DNA from: Pirellula sp.
Lineage (GTDB): Bacteria > Planctomycetota > Planctomycetia > Pirellulales > Pirellulaceae
DNA: 32,160 nt
Direction: 5' to 3'
Assembly: GCA_025459275.1 (NCBI GenBank)
Contig: JALOQW010000004.1
Coordinates: forward strand, 1 to 32,160
Of the stretch, positions 17,991-26,745 are shown piece after piece. The position numbers and the translations under genes are program-made. The number at the start of each line of letters is the position of its first letter. Position 1 is the stretch's first letter. The notes under the pieces were generated by a model. It did not search any database. It had not been told where the DNA came from and was given only the letters and a program-made list of their open reading frames with translations.

Positions 17991-19022
17991 ATGCACCCAT
18001 TCCCTTGCTTCCGCTTGGTATATTCCCCCTTGGCTCTGTTCCTTCTTTGCTTCACGACCGTCGGTTCATCGTGGGCGCAGTTCTCGCTGGAAGAGCACAC
18101 CGATCGCATCGATGTTTTGCATGATGGTCAGCTGCTGACTTCCTATCGGTTCCGATCGGGCTCCAAGCCGGTCCTGTGGCCCATTCTGGGGCCTGATCAA
18201 CAGAAGATGACTCGAAGTTATCCCCTCGATGACACCGTCGAAAGGGAAGAACATGATCACCCGCATCATCGTGGGCTTTGGATGACCTTTGGAGAGGTCG
18301 ATGATTGGGATTGGTGGGCCGAAGGAAAGGGAAGAGGTGTCGTCGCGCATCGACGCGTTGTCGACAAAGGAGCCTCCAGTTCCGATGCCTTTATCGTTGC
18401 CGAGCACGAGTGGCTGTCCCCGATGAAAGACAGCCAAGAACCGACGACCATCCTCAAGGAAACTTGCTGCTATACGTTTCGTATCGAGGGAGGAGAGCAC
18501 GTCATCGATTGTGAGTACGTACTCAAGAGCCCCACAGCAGGAAAACAAGTCCATTTCGGCGATACAAAGGAAGGTATGTTTGCCATCCGTGTCCCCGAAT
18601 CGATGCGAGCAGATCGTCCCGCTGGTGAAATGCTGAGCAGTTCCGGCGATCGTGGCGGTGATGTTTGGGGCAAGTCCGCGCGGTGGGTCGACTACTCTGG
18701 TCCAACGGTTCCGGGAGGAAAGGATCTCTATGGAATCGCTATGCTGGTTCACCCTGAGAGCTTTCGCAGTCAGGGGCTTTGGCATGCACGAACGTACGGC
18801 CTCTTCGCACACAACCCCTTTGGGATTAAAGACTTTTTGCCCAATCGAACCCAAACCGAGTCAGGGAGGCAAGATCCTCCGCACTCTGGAGGCTATACCT
18901 TGCCCGCCAATGAGTCCCTTCATTTCATGTACCGGGTCATTCTGCATCGCGACCGCTGGTCGATGGAGACCGGCAACCAGCGGTGGAATGAATTTGCAAA
19001 ACTGAAGCCTCGGCTACACTGA
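17991..19022 (+). CDS. PmoA family protein (DUF6807), secreted
   Basis: Signal-peptide-like N-terminus; VLWPILGPDQQKMTRSYPL, EREEHDHPHHRGLWMTFGEVDDWDWWAEG typical of planctomycete PmoA/DUF6807 proteins. Confidence 0.88.
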   Translation: MHPFPCFRLVYSPLALFLLCFTTVGSSWAQFSLEEHTDRIDVLHDGQLLTSYRFRSGSKPVLWPILGPDQQKMTRSYPLDDTVEREEHDHPHHRGLWMTFGEVDDWDWWAEGKGRGVVAHRRVVDKGASSSDAFIVAEHEWLSPMKDSQEPTTILKETCCYTFRIEGGEHVIDCEYVLKSPTAGKQVHFGDTKEGMFAIRVPESMRADRPAGEMLSSSGDRGGDVWGKSARWVDYSGPTVPGGKDLYGIAMLVHPESFRSQGLWHARTYGLFAHNPFGIKDFLPNRTQTESGRQDPPHSGGYTLPANESLHFMYRVILHRDRWSMETGNQRWNEFAKLKPRLH

Positions 19023-19029
19023 TTCACGT

Positions 19030-20559
19030 TTGAGGGAGTTGCCGAAGTTGTCCAATCATCCGAATGAGTCATTGAGCTTTACCTGCCCGCAATGCAACAA
19101 GCGTCTCAAGGCTCCCCCGTCATTGGTTGGGAAGAGGGTCATGTGTCCTGGTTGCCAAGCCAAGGTCTTGGTGCCTGAGCCGCAATCGGCACAAGCGGAC
19201 GCTGACTCTTGGCTCGACTGGGATGGCTCGACTAGTGGCACAGCCTCTGCCCAACTGGCAACACGTCCAACCCCTTCTCCAGAACCAGAGCCAGTGAGTT
19301 CTCCGAAACCAGGAGCAAGCCTGTTCGACGATGACTTGCCCGACTTGGCGCCGTTGACTGCAGCCCATACGGCATCGCCTGCTGTGCCTGCAGCCGACAA
19401 GGATTCGGGGCCGGCTTCGTTGGGAGCTGCGATCGAGAGGTTGTCGCAGGAACAACTTGCTCGAGACGACGCGGCCTTGAACGAATACTTCAAGCCTCCT
19501 GTCGACGAGGAATTCTCGTTTCCGTGCAAAGTCTGCGGCACGCTACTGTACGCGTCCGCTTCACGCGTCGGTTCGATGACGCGTTGCCCAGACTGTCATT
19601 CGGAGTTCAGCGTTCCGTCACCACCGGTCAAGAAGAAGATGCCCAAGATCGTCATCGATGACGCTGTGGCTGATGTGCGACTTGCACCGGTCGAAAGCAC
19701 GAATCCTCGCACCCAAACCGGTGATGCGATCAAGACCAAAGAAATCTTGGACAAGGCGGCCATCGAGGCGGACCGAGAGCGGCAGGAGATTGAATCCGTA
19801 GCCGTCGCCTTTGATTCGCGGCGATGGCTTTCCATGATCTTCGGATTTCTGAGGGATCCAGGAATCGTGTTCCTGGCGGTGTTGCTGGGGATTTTTGCGG
19901 CGGCATGCTTCTATGCGCTCCATGCCGTCGGGAGCATGGAAATGCCACTGGTCCAGATTTGGATCCTACGAGCCATTCTGTTCGCAATTTTCGGCGTTCC
20001 CATTCTGGTCTCTATTTTGATGTGTTGCATGGTCATCTTGCCGATGGCAGCCGATCGCAAGAGCAGGGTTGATGAATGGCCCTTCGGGAGATTCGGAGAT
20101 GCGATGAGCGAACTCAGTATGGTGCTCTCTGCGATCGCGATCGCCGCCGTGCCAGGAGGAATCCTCGCAACGCTTTTGTCGTGGGTCGGTGTGGTTCCCA
20201 TCGTCCGAGAGATCTTGGTCCTGGGCTCGATTTGGGGACTGACACCGTTCGTACTCCTAAGCATGATCGACAACAACCGAGTTACGGAGCCGTTCTCTAA
20301 AGCGGTCTTCGGTTCGATCAGCGCAAGGCCCGACGCTTGGGGGGCTATGTACTTTCAGACGGCAATCATGATTGCTTGCCTCTTCATCCTTTTTGGAATC
20401 GCTGTGATCACGACTCCGATGACGTCGGCGCTGCTGGGATTGGCAATCCCGTTCGGCCTTTTCTTTATTGCCAATCAGTATGGGATCCTCGCCGGCCGCG
20501 TTAGCGATATCACGCACCTCGGCTTCGAAGGGGATTTCAGCCAAGACGACGAGTCCTGA
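19030..20559 (+). CDS. Membrane protein with two N-terminal MJ0042-type zinc ribbons
   Basis: FTCPQCNKRLKAPPSLVGKRVMCPGCQAKVLVPEP and FPCKVCGTLLYASASRVGSMTRCPDCHSEFSVPSP, followed by multiple TM helices. TTG start at 19030 (or 19048). Confidence 0.85.
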   Translation: MRELPKLSNHPNESLSFTCPQCNKRLKAPPSLVGKRVMCPGCQAKVLVPEPQSAQADADSWLDWDGSTSGTASAQLATRPTPSPEPEPVSSPKPGASLFDDDLPDLAPLTAAHTASPAVPAADKDSGPASLGAAIERLSQEQLARDDAALNEYFKPPVDEEFSFPCKVCGTLLYASASRVGSMTRCPDCHSEFSVPSPPVKKKMPKIVIDDAVADVRLAPVESTNPRTQTGDAIKTKEILDKAAIEADRERQEIESVAVAFDSRRWLSMIFGFLRDPGIVFLAVLLGIFAAACFYALHAVGSMEMPLVQIWILRAILFAIFGVPILVSILMCCMVILPMAADRKSRVDEWPFGRFGDAMSELSMVLSAIAIAAVPGGILATLLSWVGVVPIVREILVLGSIWGLTPFVLLSMIDNNRVTEPFSKAVFGSISARPDAWGAMYFQTAIMIACLFILFGIAVITTPMTSALLGLAIPFGLFFIANQYGILAGRVSDITHLGFEGDFSQDDES

Positions 20560-20592
20560 TCTTCAAGGATCAAGAAAGAGTATGAACGCACA

Positions 20593-20874
20593 ATGAATCG
20601 AGAACGCGATTCCGACCGGAACCAGGAAGCCAAAGCGGTGTGGAAGTTATCCGCTTACGTTTTCGGAGTTGTCCTCATCAGCGTTTTGCTACTTGCAATC
20701 AACGCCGGTATGGTATTTGGATTGGCATCTGTCTTGGAAGCGCGTTATCAAACCGTTCCTTTGATCGAGCAAATCTCGCAGTATTCGATTTACGTGTTTC
20801 CTATCATCCTTCTCTACTTCGAGTGGTACGCCTGGGATGTTCTTTCCTCGACGCGTCGACGCAGGCAGGCTTAA
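20593..20874 (+). CDS. Small hypothetical membrane protein
   Basis: 93 aa with two strong TM helices; 33 bp downstream of the zinc-ribbon membrane protein, same strand. Confidence 0.7.
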   Translation: MNRERDSDRNQEAKAVWKLSAYVFGVVLISVLLLAINAGMVFGLASVLEARYQTVPLIEQISQYSIYVFPIILLYFEWYAWDVLSSTRRRRQA

Positions 20875-20916
20875 GACTCGGGTTGGTTCAAGTCACAAAG
20901 TAACGAGATAACCCAT

Positions 20917-21594
20917 CTATGACGCGCGAGCCAAATTAGAAGCGCCATCAACGCAATCGCCCGTTAAAGGGATCACGTTCTGGGGGATCGCTTCATCACT
21001 CTCCGCCCCTGCGCAGCAATTCTGCTTGATGCATGGAGCCATCCAGCGTCGCTTAAGATTGAGGACGTGGGCCATAATCAATAGCAAGCCACCGATGGGA
21101 GTCATCCAAGGTTGGAATGTGCCGATCCCTGCCATCAGCAAATCCGGAGTTTCCTTGTTCGACTGTTCGTCCGATGGTTTGCTCGCATGCGAATGATCGT
21201 GATGTGCGTGATCGTGATGTGCGTGATCGTGATGTGCGTGATGACCATGAGCTTGATCATCGTCTTGCAAATGACTCACCGAACTGTCTGGGGAGCAGCA
21301 ATCGAGGGAACAACAGTCGCCGGGCAAAACAAAAGCGGCTGTCAGGATCAATCCGAGACCGGAGCTTGCGAGAGTCAGAATGCGCAGATCCCGAAAACGA
21401 AAGACGGTCGGGAGAATGGCCAACGCAACTAGCGAGCAACACACGACCGCCGCCACTTGATGGAACTCCGGAGCAGCCATCCATTCCGTGAACTTGAGCG
21501 TAGGAAGGGTCGCGACGAGAACAGGTGTCGCAGCGCAATGGACTGCACAAGCTGCCGACGCAAAAATTCCCAATCGATCCTTCCAATCACGCAT
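20917..21594 (-). CDS. MerC domain-containing protein with His-rich metal-binding-like insert
   Basis: DRLGIFASAACAVHCAATPVLVATLPTL is a MerC-like first helix; HGHHAHHDHAHHDHAHHDHSH. ATG at 21594; the ORF can open at TTG 21627. Confidence 0.85.
   Translation of the reverse strand: MRDWKDRLGIFASAACAVHCAATPVLVATLPTLKFTEWMAAPEFHQVAAVVCCSLVALAILPTVFRFRDLRILTLASSGLGLILTAAFVLPGDCCSLDCCSPDSSVSHLQDDDQAHGHHAHHDHAHHDHAHHDHSHASKPSDEQSNKETPDLLMAGIGTFQPWMTPIGGLLLIMAHVLNLKRRWMAPCIKQNCCAGAESDEAIPQNVIPLTGDCVDGASNLARAS
21195..21239. repeat. Three tandem 15-bp repeats GATCGTGATGTGCGT
   Basis: Perfect units at 21195, 21210 and 21225; encode the pentapeptide repeat (HHDHA-type) of the MerC-like protein on the minus strand. 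Confidence 0.9.
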
Positions 21595-21628
21595 TCCATC
21601 CACTCCAATCTTATATCTAGTCAACAAT

Positions 21629-21670
21629 ACTCAGTCGCCGAGACTCAATTGCTGAGACTCCGTCACTGAG
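21629..21670. promoter_or_regulatory. Candidate metalloregulator operator: repeated GAGACTC with flanking CTCAGT/ACTGAG
   Basis: CTCAGT 21630..21635, GAGACTC 21640..21646 and 21654..21660 (14-bp spacing), ACTGAG 21665..21670, just upstream of the MerC-like gene. Confidence 0.4.
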
Positions 21671-21741
21671 GACCCTCTATCGTACCGAGAACCCATCCAG
21701 ATGCAATCCGATTGCGAAAACATTTTCGTTACCTTTCTGAA

Positions 21742-22461
21742 ATGAATGCAAACGTGGTGCGAACGGAGCGGATTCGTGAGAATTACCGGCAAGTGTTGAC
21801 GGAAGTGGCCGCAGCGGAGTCGTCGGCGGGGCGTGCCTCGGGTTCGGTGCGAGTCGTGGCGGTCACAAAGTATGTCGGGGTATCGGAGACGCTGGCCTTG
21901 GTCGAAGCTGGTTGTTTGGATTTGGGAGAGAGTCGGCCTCAGAGTCTTTGGGACAAAGCCTCGCAGGTTCCGGCTCTTGTCCGATGGCATTTGATCGGGC
22001 ACTTGCAGCGGAACAAAGTTCGACGCACGCTCCCGTTCCTGCACCTGATGCATTCTCTGGATTCGCAGCGTTTGAGCGAGCAGATCGAGCGGGATGCGTC
22101 GGAACTCGGGGTGCGTGTTTCGGTACTTTTGGAGATCAATATCACGCAGGATGGCACAAAAACGGGGATGCAGCCTGTGGATGCGGAGGTTTGGTTGGAA
22201 CGGTATGCCGCGGACGAGGGATGGCGCGATCGGATCCGATTGCTGGGTTTGATGGGGATGAGCTCGCTGGATGCGGATGCATCGCAAGCCCGGCGCGAGT
22301 TTGCGTCGCTCCGAGAGAGGTGTGAAGCCTGGAATGACCGATTTGGATTGGAGATGTCGGAGCTATCGATGGGAATGAGCCATGATTTTGCATCCGCCAT
22401 CGCAGAGGGAGCGACATTGGTTCGCATAGGTTCCCGTCTTTTTGAAGGAGTAGAGCCTTAG
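21742..22461 (+). CDS. YggS family pyridoxal-phosphate homeostasis protein
   Basis: VRVVAVTKYVGVSETLALVEAGCLDLGESRPQSLWDKA, WHLIGHLQRNKVRRTL, LGLMGMSSLD, LSMGMSHDFASAIAEGATLVRIGSRLF. ATG at 21742. Confidence 0.93.
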   Translation: MNANVVRTERIRENYRQVLTEVAAAESSAGRASGSVRVVAVTKYVGVSETLALVEAGCLDLGESRPQSLWDKASQVPALVRWHLIGHLQRNKVRRTLPFLHLMHSLDSQRLSEQIERDASELGVRVSVLLEINITQDGTKTGMQPVDAEVWLERYAADEGWRDRIRLLGLMGMSSLDADASQARREFASLRERCEAWNDRFGLEMSELSMGMSHDFASAIAEGATLVRIGSRLFEGVEP

Positions 22462-23285
22462 TTCAGACTTCGGAAGGCGTCGGGCAGTCGTTCGAGAAGA
22501 TCGGTGGGAAGGGTGCTGGGGGTGCCCAGATCTCGATGCGCGATATCCCCTGCGCGACCGTGCAAATAGACCCCCAGGACGGCTGCATCGAACGCGTTGA
22601 GTTTTTGGCAGATCAATCCTGCAAGGATCCCGGTGAGAACGTCGCCACTTCCCCCGACGGCCATGCTTGGATTGCCCGTCGAGTTGACGAACAGACGCGA
22701 ACCGTCGGTGACTAGGGATTGCTGCCCCTTCAAAACGATAATCAGTTGGTTTTGTCGCGCGATTTCGATCGCTCGGTCCCTTTGCAGTTCGCGCTCCGAG
22801 GCAGGGATTCCGGACAACCGCGACCATTCCCCTGGGTGAGGGGTCAAGACTCGGGGGCCATGAGTTCGAATCGTTTGCCAATCGGTCGTGGCCAAGGCAT
22901 TCAGCGCGTCGGCATCCAAGACGGCGGGTCCTTGCCATTCGGCGTACCATTCGCGCACTTTGGCCTGGGTTTCGGCCCTTTGGCCCAATCCGGGTCCAAT
23001 GGCCAGGACATATTTCTGAAGGTTATGAACCGAAAGCGAGAGATCGAGCCCCATGGTCATTGCGCACGGCAGGCTCGCCGCAACGATATCCTGGCAGTCC
23101 GTAGGGGTTGCGATCGTTACCAATCCTGCACCTGCTCGCAAAGCGCCGTGTCCTGCCAAAACGATCGCGCCGGTCATGCCTCGCGAGCCTCCCACCAGCA
23201 AAGCGTGACCGAATAGGCCCTTGTGCGCGTTCTCGGGGCGAGGCGGGAGTCGCGGAATCGTATCCACCAGGTCTACTTCAATCAT
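22458..23285 (-). CDS. nnrD: ADP/ATP-dependent NAD(P)H-hydrate dehydratase
   Basis: KGLFGHALLVGGSRGMTGAIVLAGHGALRAGAGLVTIATP, VLTPHPGEWSRL, TGNPSMAVGGSGDVLTGILAGLI. Confidence 0.93.
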   Translation of the reverse strand: MIEVDLVDTIPRLPPRPENAHKGLFGHALLVGGSRGMTGAIVLAGHGALRAGAGLVTIATPTDCQDIVAASLPCAMTMGLDLSLSVHNLQKYVLAIGPGLGQRAETQAKVREWYAEWQGPAVLDADALNALATTDWQTIRTHGPRVLTPHPGEWSRLSGIPASERELQRDRAIEIARQNQLIIVLKGQQSLVTDGSRLFVNSTGNPSMAVGGSGDVLTGILAGLICQKLNAFDAAVLGVYLHGRAGDIAHRDLGTPSTLPTDLLERLPDAFRSLN

Positions 23286-23304
23286 CAGTCACTTCAATCA
23301 TCAG
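23275..23304. repeat. 14-bp direct repeat ACTTCAATCATCAG (x2, 16-bp period) across the nnrD start codon
   Basis: 23275..23288 and 23291..23304, identical. Confidence 0.9.
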
Positions 23305-23429
23305 CAGTTCCTAACACAGCAGGAATCCAAAACCGGCGACCTTCATGGTACCATACGCCACGTGGAGGTCGTGATGATGCCAAGGGGCGTACCAAGAATG
23401 TGCGCCTGAACGGCAGCCGTTCTCGGCCG

Positions 23430-25073
23430 ATGAGTCGAGGCCAAAAACGCCTTTACAAAGGACAAGTTTCGCTCAACAACCTCCGTCCGATCCGATCATT
23501 CGTCCATTCCGACCATTCCTCCAATCCGACCATTATCGTGACCAAAGGTAAAGTCGTCCTCGTCGCTATCGTATGGCTCCTCCTCTTCGGGATCGGAGTT
23601 GCGGTTTGGCGTTTGGTGATTTTCCCTGCCCGGACCCAGCAGCAGGAGGAGCAAGCCAAGGAGCAGGTGGCTCGGGATGTTGCCAAGACATCAGGCACCA
23701 GTCGCTATTTGCACGAGCTTCAGCTTGGGCTGGACAGCTTTTCGGGTTACGCCGTCTTGCGGAGCGAGGAGTTTCGCAAGCAGCTTGCTGATCGTGGGAT
23801 TCGGATCAAGAACATCGATGACGGAGCGAACTATGCCAAGCGCGCTGCAGACCTGGAGCAAGGATCGTTGCAGTTCGCAGCCTTTCCCATCGATGCCCTC
23901 TTGAAGACCTTTTCCAAGATGGATTATCCCGCAGCCACCATCGTTGCCATCATCGACGAAACGCGAGGCGCGGACGCCATGGTGGCTTACAAGAGCAAGT
24001 TTCCCGACGTCGATCGATTGAATCAACCGGACGTGCGATTTGTTTTGGTCGGTGATTCGCCGAGCGAGACTTTGGCGCGCGTGGTGATGCAGGACTTCGA
24101 TTTGGATCGGCTCGGTGCGAACTCCATCGAAACGATGCATTCCCCTGAAGAGTTGATGGCTCGATATCGCGCGGCGGCTCCTACGACCAACGATGTCTAT
24201 GTCACTTGGGAGCCTTACGTAAGCCAGATACTAGGCAATGATCAGTTGCATGTGCTGGTCGACAGCTCGCGATTCACTGGATACATCGTCGATAGCTTAG
24301 TTGTGAGTCGGGATTATTTGCTCAAAAATGGGCCGGTCGTCGAATCGGTGCTCGAAGCCTACTTCACTGCTCTGTACGCTTACCGGGATGACCAGGCCCT
24401 GATTCAATTGCTCTTACAGGATGCCAAGCAAACCAAGCAGGAACTGACGCAGGAGCAAGCCCAACGATTGGTTGCAGGGATTCAGTGGAAGAACACCCAA
24501 GAGAACTTTGCCCATTTCGGCAAACGAGCCGGGGCTGTGGTTCATATCGAAGATATGTTGACTCGGATTGCCGGGGTCTTGTCCAAGTCAGGATCGATCT
24601 CGGAAAGCAGCGTCAATGAGAAGTTCAACCGTTACTTTTTCGATCGGCCGATCGAAAATCTTCAGTCTCGCAATTTCCATCCCGGGTTGGCTTCCGAAGC
24701 GGTGCGAGTAGAAGCAAAGCTGAAGGCCTTGAGCGACGCAGAATGGGATCGTTTGGTCACGGTAGGAACGTTGAGTGTTCCGGAATTGGTCTTCCTACGA
24801 GGCAGCTCGAATTTGTCGGATCAAAGCAAACGGACGTTAGACGATTTGTTTCAGAAGTTGCAAGCATGGCCGCAATACTATTTGATCATTCGGGGCAACG
24901 CGTCGCAGGCGGGTGACATGCAAGCCAATATCCAACTTGCAGAACAACGTGGACAAGCGGCACTGAAGTATCTGCTATCGTTGGGGATACCATCGGAACG
25001 CATGCGCGTGGTCACCGGAGAGATCACGGGGCAGACGCGAGTGACTTTTGTCGTAGGACAAATGCCGTTTTGA
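23430..25073 (+). CDS. Membrane-anchored NMT1-like substrate-binding domain fused to C-terminal OmpA-like domain
   Basis: N-terminal TM GKVVLVAIVWLLLFGIGVAVWRLVIFP; SBP-like VYVTWEPYVSQIL...IVDSLVVSRDYLLKNGPVVESVLEAYFTALYAY; OmpA-like LIIRGNASQAGDMQANIQLAEQRGQAALKYLLSLGIPSERM. ATG at 23430; the longer ORF start at 23223 overlaps nnrD and is unlikely. Confidence 0.85.
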   Translation: MSRGQKRLYKGQVSLNNLRPIRSFVHSDHSSNPTIIVTKGKVVLVAIVWLLLFGIGVAVWRLVIFPARTQQQEEQAKEQVARDVAKTSGTSRYLHELQLGLDSFSGYAVLRSEEFRKQLADRGIRIKNIDDGANYAKRAADLEQGSLQFAAFPIDALLKTFSKMDYPAATIVAIIDETRGADAMVAYKSKFPDVDRLNQPDVRFVLVGDSPSETLARVVMQDFDLDRLGANSIETMHSPEELMARYRAAAPTTNDVYVTWEPYVSQILGNDQLHVLVDSSRFTGYIVDSLVVSRDYLLKNGPVVESVLEAYFTALYAYRDDQALIQLLLQDAKQTKQELTQEQAQRLVAGIQWKNTQENFAHFGKRAGAVVHIEDMLTRIAGVLSKSGSISESSVNEKFNRYFFDRPIENLQSRNFHPGLASEAVRVEAKLKALSDAEWDRLVTVGTLSVPELVFLRGSSNLSDQSKRTLDDLFQKLQAWPQYYLIIRGNASQAGDMQANIQLAEQRGQAALKYLLSLGIPSERMRVVTGEITGQTRVTFVVGQMPF

Positions 25074-25103
25074 ACATTTTCGATTGTTACGGGACCCACT
25101 GCA

Positions 25104-25829
25104 TTGGACGATCTGCGCAAGCGAATCATGAACGAGTTGTTCGTTGCCCCTTCGGTCGTTCTTCCGATCGTAGGCGGTGCCACGGCATGGCTCATGTCTT
25201 GGGCGGTCGGTGGCATCGGTTGGCTGAACGCGGCTGGATTAGTCGGCGTGTTGGCAGGGATCGGATGGTTTGCGACTCGATTCATTTTCCAACTCGACTC
25301 CATCACGGAGAAAGCCATGCGCGATCAAGTGATGGAGCAGATTCGACAGGAAGAACAGCGACTCGACCAATTGGCTGTGCGACTTCGTGCCGATCGCGAT
25401 CCGAGAACGGAAGATTATTTGATGCTGCTCCGAACCAATCGGGCCGAGATCGAGCGGGTCGCGCAAACCCCAGGAATCCAGCTTCGCAGCATGGAGATTG
25501 TCAAACAGGCGAGACAGCTGTTTTGGGCCGCCATCGAACAACTCGAACAATCCTTGAAGATGTACGACTTGGCCCAGCAAGTGTCTGGTCCTGCACGGCG
25601 CGAGGCTTTAGAACAACGAGAGCGTTTTTTGATGGAAGCCTATGAAAGCACCGAGCACTTGCGAGAAGCCGTTGCCACATTTCGTGGTTTCGTCGACAAG
25701 AACCAGGAACGGGACATGGACACCCTACAGCGGGACCTCGCGGCATCCATAGAGGCTGCCAAGCGTTCCGAGGAAAGGATGAAAGAGCTGGAAAGCTCTC
25801 CTGATTACGAATCGTTTCTCAAAGATTGA
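25104..25829 (+). CDS. Hypothetical membrane coiled-coil protein
   Basis: Two N-terminal hydrophobic helices followed by a long charged helical region; 30 bp after the previous stop. TTG start at 25104 or ATG at 25128. Confidence 0.78.
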   Translation: MDDLRKRIMNELFVAPSVVLPIVGGATAWLMSWAVGGIGWLNAAGLVGVLAGIGWFATRFIFQLDSITEKAMRDQVMEQIRQEEQRLDQLAVRLRADRDPRTEDYLMLLRTNRAEIERVAQTPGIQLRSMEIVKQARQLFWAAIEQLEQSLKMYDLAQQVSGPARREALEQRERFLMEAYESTEHLREAVATFRGFVDKNQERDMDTLQRDLAASIEAAKRSEERMKELESSPDYESFLKD

Positions 25830-25881
25830 TTAGAGTCGAACTGTTACCTTGTTTTGAAATAACCGAGAGGAGTTCCTTTTC

Positions 25882-26691
25882 ATGTTCAATGCGTTAGGCC
25901 GTTTTTTTCGTGCAATCAAATACTTGTTTACCGGCAAGATTGACGCGGCTGCCGATGCGCTCAGCGCCAACCCAACGGTCATCTCTGCGAACTATGACCG
26001 CATCATTCAGGAAAAGAAATCGCGGCTGAATCAATACAAAGACGCCATCAGCGCCATGATCGCGCAGGAAGAGAGCAAAAAAGCCAAACTCCGATCGATC
26101 ACCGAAGAGGTGGAGAAGCTTGAGAAACTGAAGTCCGGTGCAGCAGCCCGAGCCAAACAGCTGGTCGATAAATACAACGGTGATGTCGTCGCGGTAAAGA
26201 ATGACCCCGAATACGCCAAGTGCCAATCCGCCTTCAAGGATTTTTCGAGCACGCTGGCCGAAAAACAGCAACGTGCTACCGAGCTCGAGGATGATCTCAA
26301 GCAATTGGTCCAAAACGTCAATGGTCACAAGAACCAAATCCAAACCTTGATGCGCGAACTGGAGAAGATCAAAGAAGAAAAGCACGATGCCGTCGCCGAT
26401 GTACTCTCCGCAACCGAAGAGAAACAAATCGCCGATATGGTCAATGGAATCTCCAATGACAAGACCTCAGAAGAATTGCAACGACTGCGAGACCTGCGGC
26501 AGAAAGCATCGGCGAACGCACGTGTTTCTCGAGAATTGGCGGGTATGGATTCGAAACGCGCTGAATCGGAGTTTCTTGAGTACGCACAAAAAACGGCAGC
26601 CGATGATGAGTTCGATGCTCTCATTGGCTTGACGCAAGAGAAGAAATCAAGCGAACCCTCGGTGGCCGATGCCAAGATTCCAGAAGCTTGA
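25882..26691 (+). CDS. PspA/IM30 (ESCRT-III-like) family coiled-coil protein
   Basis: MFNALGRFFRAIKYLFTGKIDAAADALSANPTVISANYDRIIQEKKSRLNQYKDAISAMIAQEESKKAKL: amphipathic N-terminal helix then long coiled coil as in PspA/Vipp1. Confidence 0.75.
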   Translation: MFNALGRFFRAIKYLFTGKIDAAADALSANPTVISANYDRIIQEKKSRLNQYKDAISAMIAQEESKKAKLRSITEEVEKLEKLKSGAAARAKQLVDKYNGDVVAVKNDPEYAKCQSAFKDFSSTLAEKQQRATELEDDLKQLVQNVNGHKNQIQTLMRELEKIKEEKHDAVADVLSATEEKQIADMVNGISNDKTSEELQRLRDLRQKASANARVSRELAGMDSKRAESEFLEYAQKTAADDEFDALIGLTQEKKSSEPSVADAKIPEA

Positions 26692-26745
26692 ACCCCGCAA
26701 TCGTAAGACCCGTTCGATCCCCTTTTTGAAGTGAGGACATTCGTT

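Noticed and set aside
21112-21432. + strand ORF with MCVIVMCVIVMCV repeats
   Set aside because: Antisense reading of the His-tract tandem repeat in the MerC-like gene.
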